A stretch of 64,000 nucleotides of DNA from Hericium rajendrae (Eukaryota > Basidiomycota > Agaricomycetes > Russulales > Hericiaceae): positions 3,478,501 through 3,542,500 of the forward strand of contig CM065879.1 of the NCBI GenBank assembly GCA_033439255.1. Reading direction: 5' to 3'. The position numbers and the translations under genes are program-made. Shown here piece by piece: positions 55,580-64,000 of the stretch. The notes under the pieces are model-generated. The model searched no databases, was not told the DNA's origin, and saw only the letters and a program-made list of their open reading frames with translations. The stretch's first letter is position 1, and every line of letters starts with the position of its first letter.

Positions 55580-58500
55580 ATGTGGTCTAGGTTAAGTAGT
55601 GCGCTGAAGCGCCAGCCCGGGGAACAGAGCGACGTCGAACCCTCACACCCCAGCGTCATCTCCGGCATCCTCGAACAGCACCCTAACTTATCTGTCTTCC
55701 ATAATCACAACACCAATGAAGACCATGAAAATCACCATCCTGGAGAACTGCCCTTCCCAACACCGAGTCCGCCTAGCTCACCGTCGAAGAATGGTCGTCG
55801 TGGGATGTTTAAGCGAATGTCGAAGGGTCCGAAGGAAGATGGGTCAGAGAGTCCTGCCGTTATGCCATTGAAATTACCATTGTCTCTACCGAAAAAGGTC
55901 AAGTCGCATCTTAATCTTCATACGAATATCAACGGTACGATGCTTTATTTTGTCAACTGGTCGTTGCTGAACCTATCCTCAGAATCTCAAATGTCTTTGA
56001 ATCATCAACCAGATTCAGCAAACGATAAAGGTCGTCCTTCCCTGGAGAGTGCAGCCTCTCCGGCCACGCCAATCGACGGCAGGTTTGGCTCGATCCGGTC
56101 AATTCTACGTGATCGCAACACGCCTGGCACAGGCCAGAGTGTGCGTTTTTTCTCCCGGGATGCCTACAAAAACATCACTCCAGATGTTTCTGCTGCCAGC
56201 GAGCAAGAGGAGGCTGCCCTGATCGACCGTTTGCAACTCACAAGTCCAGACTCGAAGGGCGAGCTCTCGCGCTCGCGGAATCGTCCCCGTCCAGCAGCTC
56301 AAGACCTCTTCTCACCTTCGAAGAGCTCCACGTCGCCGCCAGGGACACCACGCGAAGGGTCATTGATGATGCCTATTCCTCCATCAGACATGTCGAACAT
56401 ATTTGACTTGTCGCAGAGAGATATCAGTGCCATCCCTCCTAACACCGGTCACTCCCTCCTCGACAATGCTATCGAGCTCCATGACAGCGACATCTCCCGC
56501 GAGGAATCCATGCCTCCTACTCCACCCCCCAAGACGGACGAGACGGCCTTCCATTCCATGGATAAGTCAATGCATGACCGCAGTCACTCTTTCAGCTTTG
56601 GCCAGAAGGTCTTCCAGGCTATGCCGAAGAATTCTCCACCGATCACTAGCACACCCGTGGACCACGCAAAACTCTCTGGCGGCTTCCCAATTGACATCGC
56701 CCGTCCTCCCAGCAGGAACCGCGCTATGAGCGATACCATCTTCCACTCCATGTCCCGTTACTCGCCTGCTCCAGAGGCCGACATCAACGACATGTCCAGT
56801 TCTTCCCTCCTTGTATACTCTACGCCCGCGTCGGAACGCGAACAATCTCGAGAGCGCGAGCGTGCGGAGCCGGATCCATTCCGCGCGAATGCGACGACGT
56901 ATTATACTCCCGGAACGATGATCCCACCAACGCCGCCGCACAGCACGCACACCCGCAAGGCGTCGCGCGAAGAAGACCTGATCTGGAACCTGCGGACGCA
57001 GCTGACTCTTCAGCAGGAGCTCTGTGCCCAATACGCGTTGGACCTCGGTGCGCGCGATGAGATTGTGAGCTCGCTGAGCACGCGATTGGAGACCGCCGAG
57101 AAGGAGGCCGAGAAGCGCAAGAATATTCTTCGCGGGTGGAAGAAGAAGGTCGTGGAGCTGGAGAAGCTCTGCCGTCACCTCGAGAATGAAGCAGACAGCA
57201 GCCGCCAGGAGAGCTTCGAGCGTAGCATTATGGACGAGGCGAGCGGAGAGGCGCTCAGGCAGCTTCATCGCCAGATCTCCGCGCTCGAGCGGGAGAAGAG
57301 TGATGTCGCGAAGAAGAGCGAACAGCTTCAAGAAGCCAAAGATCGGGCCGAGGGCTGGGTGCAGGAACGAGAGGAGGAGATTGCAAGGTTGAAGAGGAGC
57401 TGAAGAAGCAGGACGAATCTCTCAAATCGGTCACTGCCGGCGTCTTGGAGTCTCTGAAGGACGAAGGAAACAGCTCGCAGCTCGGATCAGATAGCGTCGG
57501 CCTGCAGCTCGCCGAGGCCAAGTGGGACGTGGAGCGCGGACAGTTGTTGACGAATGTCGATGAGCTGCGTGAGACCAAGGATGCTACGGAAGCCGAGCTG
57601 GAGAGTGCAAAAGCGGCCCTCATTCAACGGGACCAGGAGATGGCGGTCATGAAGGCAGAGCTCGAAGCACAGTGGAAGAACACCGAGGAGGACGGCGATC
57701 AGATCAGCACGCTCAAGCGGGAGAAGGACACGCTTCAGAACGAGCTGGTTGCTCTCGAGGCCAAGGTGGAAGCCATGGAGCTCGAGTGGAATGAGAGTGA
57801 AAACCAGAAGCAGGCGCTCGAGAATGACGCGCATGAAGCATGGACAATGAAGGAGGAACTCGAACGCGAGAAGGAGCAGGTATGCGTTTCTTGATGCAAA
57901 CGCTATTTCGCATCGGCTAATTTACCGTGTAGCTCGAAGAGGAGCTTCATTCCGAGCAAGAACATGCAGATGAGCTTACGCATGCTCTACAGGAGCGCGA
58001 GGACCGCATCGCATCGCTCCAGCAAGAACTGAAGTACGCTAATGATAACGCGAACCGCTTGGAACAGCAAGTCCGTGATCGCAATGAGGAGGTCGAGAGG
58101 CTCGCTCACCAAGTCGTCGCACGGGAGGACGAGGTTGAAGAAGTGCGCAGCGAACTCAAAACCCTCGATCGCCAGCATTCGCATGCGATGGACGAGCAGC
58201 GCCGGGCCGTCGTTGACCTTACCGCTCGCGAAGAAGAGGCTCGTGCCCAGCTCGAGGCTGCCATCAAAGAGAAGGCCGAGGCCGATCTATCGACAAGGAC
58301 TCTGACGGATCGCGTTCACCTATTGGAAGGCGAGATCGAAAAGTTGAGAAAGCAGGTGCACCAGCTGCAGGCTGAGAGCGCGGACAAGGACATGCGTCTC
58401 GTCCAGTTGAACAAATCGAAGGACGTTCTCACCGAGGATTATGCCAGCCTGAATATCGCCCTGGATTCAAAGCAACAAGAGCTTGAATTGGTCAGTTGAT

Positions 58501-59102
58501 TATGCATCACTTCCATTTAAGCAGACATCTAACACGTTTTGCAGCTGAAACGTCGTCTCAGTCTGAAGGGAACGGCAGGCGCGACTCCGGCGCCAGCGAA
58601 GACCATGGGTCATCGCCGTGAATCATCCATAGCTACTCCCAGCTTTTCGCGTCCCGCGTCACGTCTGTCGATGCAAGCAAGGACGGCAAACTCAGTGACA
58701 CGCCTTCGACCAGTTCGAAACCGACCACTCTGGGCAAGAGCATCCGGACGAACGGGTCCGGGTCGAGTACACCTTCAACCACCGTTTCAAATGCAAAACC
58801 TAGCGGCTCGATGGGACCTCCCGCATCCACAAAGCCGCGAGCATCCATATCAACGCCAACGCCTTCGCACGGCCGTTTGTCTTCCGCACCACTGGCACGC
58901 AGTGCTGTGAAGACATCTGCTGCTACGCCGAAGGCCAGCACGCTCCGCCGGACATCCTCCGCGACTGCTGCAGAGCCTTCGCGCATGGACCAAAGCGAGC
59001 GCACCGCCAGCTCGCGGCGTCACCAGCCCAGTTCTCAGCGAAGTCGACGAGAAGGAGAACACGGAGCCGAAGCTCAAGCGGAGATCGCTTGTCGCTGCTT
59101 GA
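55580..59102 (+). CDS. Long coiled-coil protein (possible spindle-pole/microtubule-organising scaffold), with frame breaks
   Basis: The ATG at 55580 gives MWSRLSSALKRQPGEQSDVE. A Ser/Pro-rich N-terminal half includes a conserved-looking motif (FGSIRSILRDRNTPGTGQSV, RFFSRDAYKNITPDVS) and many SP/TP sites. From about 56960 it becomes a long coiled coil (LIWNLRTQLTLQQELCAQYA to ALDSKQQELEL at 58490). A basic, Ser/Thr-rich tail ends ENTEPKLKRRSLVAA with TGA at 59100-59102. Three one-base breaks interrupt it: near 57390 (after EEEIARL), near 58665 (after SRLS) and near 59015. Each is followed immediately by continuing coiled-coil or tail sequence in another frame. The role is inferred only from architecture; SPB or polarity scaffolds share it, but so do others. 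Confidence 0.7.
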
Positions 59103-59738
59103 AGGAGCAGTCCGGCACGTTTATGTTCTCGCTTCCACGTACGACTGCAATAAGAACGTTGACGACGTTACATACGGACTGTGCCTCGTTGGTCTGATAT
59201 CACTCCTCGCTTTCGCCGTGCTATGTCTTGCTGAACTTCTCCCATCTCTGTGCATCCTCGCTATGTTTATACTGCAGCATGTGCTGCCCACGACGTTTTT
59301 TTCCCTTCCAATTAGTGCTGGGGGCATGCGATGTGCCCCTGAGTTGCCAACACCATTCATCTTTCTTATACCCTCTTGTTCTGAACGCTTTCTTGAAACC
59401 TTATGCCTTACATCTTCTCCACGCACCCGAAACGTCCGCATTCATAGCATCCGGTCTCGATACCTCATTCACGCTGTATATTACCCAGGCATGGCCTGAC
59501 ATTGCTGCATTGGCTCTCATGCTTCCTCAGTTGTGTTTTACGATCAATGGCTCAATTATCTATATTATGATTGTTCAGGCAGATACGCGACTTGTCTATT
59601 GCTCTTTGAACTCGTGGTCGGCATCAAGCTGCTCCAGCGTCACCTTGCAATAATGTTTGTCGGGGACCTCACGACGCTTCTAATATCTCTAGTTCCATTT
59701 TTCGGACCAGTTTGCCCAAAAAAAAAGACAAATGAGGC
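59103..59738. other. 3' flank of the coiled-coil gene
   Basis: About 640 bp, pyrimidine-rich in places, before the tRNA gene. No protein-like frame is supported. Confidence 0.45.
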
Positions 59739-59743
59739 AAAAA
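59739..59743 (-). terminator. RNA polymerase III terminator of the tRNA gene
   Basis: On the minus strand a run of five T follows the tRNA 3' end after one base. A second, longer T run (59718-59726) lies 12 bp further and could serve as a backup. Confidence 0.8.
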
Positions 59744-59744
59744 T

Positions 59745-59850
59745 GGGCCCAATCGGGAATTGAACCCGAGACCACTCCGATGCCAATTTTCCCACAGTTT
59801 TGGGGGCTTTTCGACCCGAACGGAGTATCATACTACTAGACCATTGGGCC
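59745..59850 (-). tRNA. tRNA-Pro (anticodon CGG) with an intron
   Basis: The minus strand folds as a tRNA: acceptor stem GGCCCAA with TTGGGCC and discriminator C, D-arm GTCTAGTAGTATGATAC, anticodon stem CTCCG/CGGAG and T-arm TCGGG-TTCAATT-CCCGA. The anticodon loop is TTCGGG then T after intron removal, giving anticodon CGG. An intron of about 34 nt starts one base 3' of the anticodon (TCGAAAAGCCCCC...), the canonical position; its CCCC run could pair with the anticodon. The mature length is about 72-73 nt. Confidence 0.95.
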
Positions 59851-60165
59851 AATAAATGTAAACTACACAATCTTAACCAGTACCATCAACGTTCCGCTTT
59901 GGTTGAGTTGTTATTTCACGCTGCTTTAAATCCTTCATGACCATCGAGTCAATCGCAGCCCTATTCCTGCTGAAATACGGTCACAATCTTCAATGGAACG
60001 CTGGCTCTTGCATAATCTACTCGATCGAGTCGGCTTTCTTCATTTCTTCGGTGTGTCTGGTCCGCCGGACGAACATGACAATCGGGTGCCTTTGCCAGGA
60101 AGTGATTACGCTGTATGACCTCTCACCTCTGATTTGGAGGAATCGTATGACTGACTCTGTCTTAG
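59851..60165. other. Region between tRNA-Pro and the F-box-like gene
   Basis: Upstream region of both the tRNA gene (minus) and the next plus-strand gene. A possible short upstream exon of the latter may be present, because its first ATG follows an acceptor-like CTGTCTTAG at 60157-60165. Confidence 0.4.
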
Positions 60166-61816
60166 ATGATGGTCTTCGGAAAGCTCAACGAGGATTGTAT
60201 GACATACGTCCTCGAGCGTTGCGACAAGCCATCACTCGTTGCACTAGCGCGGACATCGAAGGGAGCGGCCGAACGCATGCGGCCTTTTCTCGTTCGAGAT
60301 GTGCAGATGAAATCCGAGAACGTGTGGGTCGACGTTCACAACAGGATCCTTCGCTTCTGCAAGACCGTCATCCAATATCAACTCGAGCCTTTCATTCGGA
60401 ACCTGGAGTTGGGGTTCCTCCCGGAGGACGAACATCTCCCTCGTGTGGCCAATATGTTAGGATTAATACTCAAGAAGGCGATCGGTCTCGTCTCGTTTAT
60501 TCCGAGGTACCCCTCGTATGGGTTTTTCCTTATCGAGCCACGGATTTTGGATGTGTTGGTCGACCACCCACCCTCGCTAGTGAGGTTCGACTGTCAAATT
60601 CCTCTCCCAGACCTTCTTTCTGGCCTTCGCTCTATGAGAGGCGGTCTTCGCACGCTCAATTTGAGTTTCGGCGATGTCTGGTATCCCGATGCAAAGGAGT
60701 TTTCGAACGAAGATATATTCAGCATCGTCCGGAACTCCGCCGACACACTTGTCCACCTCAGTCTCTATGGGCCTAGCACGCCGATTGTCACAATTGCAGA
60801 CGGCTTTCCATTGAAGACGGTCATGGCGCTGAAGTTTTGTCCCGCATCCACCCTACCTGTTTGTTGTCAGCTATCAAAGCTAGAACTGTGGGATGCAATG
60901 GTGGACCTGGCATTCATCCGGACTATAGCTCCCAGATTGCGTTTCCTAGTCTTCCGAGGGCGATGCGTCGCAACTGGAGAAACTCCAATGGAGTCTTCTT
61001 GGCCAGATTTACTTGTGCTGAGAGGAAACATAGAGCTTGTCCTTCCTATCCTGAATAATGGTGGCGGCTCACTACAGCGGTTGACGGTCTTTAGCAAGTG
61101 GAACGACAGACGTGATCTGCCAAGGCTATTTGACGTGCTACAAAGATCATCTGATCTGCGGGCATTGTCTATCCATTCGATTCAGATCGCGGATGAATCA
61201 TCTCATCTTGCTGGATCCATCTCCGAAGTCCTCTTCTGTAGCATCTTGACGCCGCGTCTAAGCGTCTTGGAATTAAGCTTTGAAGGTAGAACTCCATATG
61301 GAACACAAGTTTTGATTGATTTGGTACGTGTCTTGTCCCGTTCGGCTATGCACATTTGTTGATCATGGTTTCCACGTCCTCTGCATATAGCTGTCCATGC
61401 AATCCACCCCGGATCATCATGTCAAGCGGGCGAAAGACCTTGTCTACGTATCCTTATCCGTGGAGTTATATTTCTGTGATTCACCGCCTCAAGCTGTTGC
61501 TGTGGCGAATTCGTGGTTCAGTGCTGTTCCGTCGTTGAAATACATCCATCTCAGTATCTGCTCTTATGGTCAGCGTGGCAAAATCCCCGCACAGGATACT
61601 TGGTTTCAGCGAGTGCCAACTGACGGTCTTCATCAGTTGCGGACTGTCCAAATTTCGGCACAAGATGGGAAGGCCGCACGCTTGGAGATCTTGGGTTCAT
61701 TATCCGAGTTGGATCATCTACAAGATGTAGCGCGGCGAATTAATTTATTGAGAAGTGCGCAGGTTTTCTGTTTTATTTACAAGCGTCCCCGTTTTCTGAT
61801 AACAGTGTTTAGATAA
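60166..61816 (+). CDS. F-box/LRR-like protein
   Basis: F-box proteins recruit substrates to SCF ubiquitin ligases; Agaricomycetes have hundreds with degenerate leucine-rich repeats. The protein starts MMVFGKLNEDCMTYVLERCD and KPSLVALARTSKGAAERMRP, an F-box-like opening. LRR-like stretches follow: VQMKSENVWVDVHNRILRFC, PFIRNLELGF, GGLRTLNLSFGDVWYPD, ADTLVHLSLYG, LSKLELWDAMVDLAFIRTIA and DLRALSIHSIQIADESSHLA. An intron (GTACGTGTC...CATATAG, about 61325-61390) leads to a last exon LSMQSTPDHHVKRAKDLVYV, WFSAVPSLKYIHLSICSYGQ, TWFQRVPTDGLHQLRTVQIS and DGKAARLEILGSLSELDHLQ. The stop is at 61816 unless a further intron removes the last 20 codons. The start is uncertain because an acceptor-like AG directly precedes it. 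Confidence 0.75.
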
Positions 61817-61999
61817 TGCATCCAACGTTGATCTTGATTGATTTTGACGCGGGCCACTGCGCGTGTTTGTGAAGCGTTTACGATGATATGTGTTTCGCTA
61901 TCGCACAAATAATAGTCCACTATCTCTACAATCAACTCCGCCAGACTCATGGATGTAGGCATTGCTTTCATTTTTTGGCATCACAGGAACCAGCCGATA

Positions 62000-62260
62000 T
62001 CCAACTCTGGATCGATACTGCGCTTTTCCAAACCGTCGGATCTGAGTATCCGCTCCTATGATCGGCGTGGCAAAAGCCCTGCTAAGGATACTTGGTTTCA
62101 GCGAGTGCCAAGTGACGACCTTCATCCATTGCGCGTTGTCCAAATTTCAGCACAAGACGGGAAAGCTGCACGCTTGGAGATCTTGGGTTCATTATCCGAG
62201 TTGGATCATTCATAGGATGTAGCACGGCGAATTTAGTTATTGAGAAGTGCGCAGATTTAT
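62000..62260 (+). pseudogene. Duplicated 3'-exon fragment of the F-box-like gene
   Basis: This stretch repeats about 61535-61765 of the last exon, with only scattered changes (DTWFQRVPSDDLHPLRVVQI, SAQDGKAARLEILGSLSELD). A stop follows directly after DHS at 62213-62215, and the ARRI region that follows is out of frame. No F-box or upstream exon accompanies it, so it looks like a relic of partial tandem duplication. Confidence 0.8.
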
Positions 62261-62594
62261 AACTGCAGCGCTACAGGGAGTAGGGTTGGTGAAGCTCCAT
62301 CCTGTACTAAATAATTCCCAAATCGCAGGCCGTATGTACCTGAACATGGTGTATGAGCTACGTCGGTCCCATGTCGTTCTCATGAGATACGCAGTCCCAG
62401 TCCAATCGGTGTCCTCCTGAACATTCGCAGCTTCAAGCGTACGTGAAAAATCGACGCTGAACAGACACGCATCTGAGGATCTTCGGCACATTAAAATAAT
62501 TCTTTCTTCTGTTCATTTCTACAACAGTTTGATAGACTACAGGGCTACACATGCTTCACTTGTACACAGCCGTCCCCGATGTATGAATACATGT
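62261..62594. other. Intergenic region between F-box fragment and malate dehydrogenase
   Basis: It contains the 3' UTR of the malate dehydrogenase gene. Nothing else is recognisable. Confidence 0.4.
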
Positions 62595-64000
62595 CTAGAG
62601 CTTCGGCGCCTTGATGAAGTTGACGCCCTGATGGAAAGAAGAGATCAGCGGGTGTCTAACAAACGAAGTCAGCGGCACGTACCTTCTCGATGTTGCCAAC
62701 GAGCTCGGGCACGGCAGCCTTGATGAGGGCCTGCTCGTGCTCGGCGATCTTTCCGAGAGGGTGGATCTTTGATACACCCTCAGGCTATACCGCATCGCGT
62801 CAACTAATCAGCTGGAGTCGATATCGATTCGAGGACGGACGCACCCCAATCTCGACATTGCTCGAGAAAAACTCGAGATCCGCACCGATCTCCTTCTTGA
62901 GCGCGTCGCCGCCGGCGGGGTCCGCGGTGAGGTGGACGTAGCTGGGCGTCACAATGCCCTTCTCGCCGGCCACGGCCCTCAGGACCTTCGTGGCGAACTC
63001 GGCGCCGGCGTAAGCCATGGAGAGCGTGGCGGAGCCAGCGCCATCCTTGGCCTTGACGACCTCGTCTCCACCAAACTGGATGCGGTTCACCAGCTTATCG
63101 CGCTCATCCGAAGAGAAGGACGAGGGCAGAGGGTGCGAGGCCTTCGAAAGAAGGGGGACAATCTGCATACGGTGAAGATACGCGTAAATACGCGTGCGTC
63201 GGACATTATGCATCTCGGAGGCTTACCGTAACGCCACTGTGGCCACCGACGACAGGCACGACGATTTCAGGCGCTTTGCTCAAATCGCCGAGCACCTCGG
63301 CCACGAATGTCGAGGCGCGGACAACATCGAGCGTGGTGACACCGAACAGCCTAAGAAGAGCGAAGGTGCTCCCGTAAATTAAAGCACATAGCTGGTGCAG
63401 AACGAACGCACTTCTTAGGGTCGAACACGCCGTGCTTCTTGAACACCTCGGCAACAATCGGAACGGTGGAGTTGACGGGGTTGGAGATGACAAGGACAAA
63501 GGCCTTGGGCGCGGTTGTCGCGATACCAGTTGCGAGATCGCGGACAATGCCAGCATTGATCTGACGTATATCGGGATGAGCAACGGATTTGGCAACGAGA
63601 GCCAATCTCACCTTGAACAAATCATCTCTTCATGCAAGAAGAACGTGATGAGCCTGATTGGCTGCTGCCGCTTCTAATAAGTAGCGTCAAGATGCTCACC
63701 TTGTCATCTTTAATATAAAGTCATCAGTATTGCAAGCCAAATAGCGGAGGTGGAGCCACTCACACCGGGCTTACGGGGGACACCAGCGGGAATCACGACG
63801 ATGTCCGCACCAGTCAGAGTCTTCTTGAGACCATCGTCAGGAGGCAGGTAACCCTCAACCTTTGCCGGAGTTGAGATGTGCGACAGGTCGGCGGCAACAC
63901 CAGGGGTATTGACGATATCGTAGAGTCCAAGCTAATGATGGATGACCTTCAGTAAAAATCGTCAACCTACTGAATTATAAACTCACCTCCGTTACGAGAG
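62595..64000 (-). CDS. Malate dehydrogenase (5' end beyond window)
   Basis: MDH interconverts malate and oxaloacetate with NAD. The visible part starts inside the coding region at the right edge: [16 protein letters not shown]-type exon, then [78 protein letters not shown], the [20 protein letters not shown] exon, [16 protein letters not shown] with the catalytic His, [32 protein letters not shown] and [20 protein letters not shown]-like C-terminal exon, ending [10 protein letters not shown] with TAG at 62595-62597. The Arg pair of the active-site loop (PRKPGMTR) is present. The sequence is of the mitochondrial/bacterial-like MDH type. There is no C-terminal peroxisomal signal, and the N-terminus, which would show a mitochondrial leader, is off the window. 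Confidence 0.93.

Noticed and set aside
1-64000. CRISPR arrays, operons and bacterial-type regulatory elements
   Set aside because: Exon/intron structure and gene content are fungal; no regularly spaced short repeats were seen.

Overview
This window looks like nuclear DNA of a filamentous basidiomycete, probably an Agaricomycete. The genes are closely packed, lie on both strands and are broken by many short introns of about 48-65 bp with GT/AG borders. They include conserved eukaryotic housekeeping proteins (PAN3, importin beta, LSM7, TFIIE beta, DEF1, peroxisomal LON, malate dehydrogenase). They also include families typical of mushroom-forming fungi (secreted thaumatin-like protein, secreted FAD oxidase, BTB and F-box proteins). 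I do not name a species.

Layout. 1-6.8 kb (all minus): the start of an MFS transporter that runs off the window, a DEF1-like CUE/RGG/Q-rich protein, and an SRAP/HMCES abasic-site sensor. 7.3-11.4 kb: two tandem minus-strand paralogues of a secreted family of unknown function; the second is decayed. 11.9-27.5 kb: an informational and trafficking block with TFIIE beta and PAN3 (divergent), a Cid1-type nucleotidyltransferase, LSM7 and importin beta (divergent), and an isoprenylcysteine methyltransferase-like protein. 28.1-33.9 kb (minus): a secreted Ser/Ala-rich protein and a secreted FAD-linked oxidase. 34.7-38.0 kb: peroxisomal LON protease ending in Ser-Arg-Leu.

38.3-45.1 kb is the most dynamic part. 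A cassette of a BTB gene, an orphan gene and a fragment of a phosphotransferase-like gene is present twice in tandem. The two copies have decayed differently. A 388-bp MITE-like element sits in copy 1 only, and copy 2 appears to have gained an intron by a 79-bp tandem duplication. 45.2-59.1 kb: a thaumatin-like protein with a 7-nt micro-exon, a secreted endonuclease/exonuclease/phosphatase-family enzyme, an SSU1/TDT-type transporter, 3-ketodihydrosphingosine reductase, an unrecognised protein and a long coiled-coil protein. 59.7-64.0 kb: an intron-containing tRNA-Pro(CGG), an F-box/LRR-like gene with a duplicated 3' exon fragment, and malate dehydrogenase running off the right edge.

Several conserved genes (SRAP, LON, TSC10, the coiled-coil gene) contain isolated one-base frame breaks flanked by perfectly conserved protein. 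I take most of these to be assembly errors, but each needs read-level support. Gene boundaries are read from splice signals and protein conservation by eye. Exon ends are approximate unless stated, and no database search was run.
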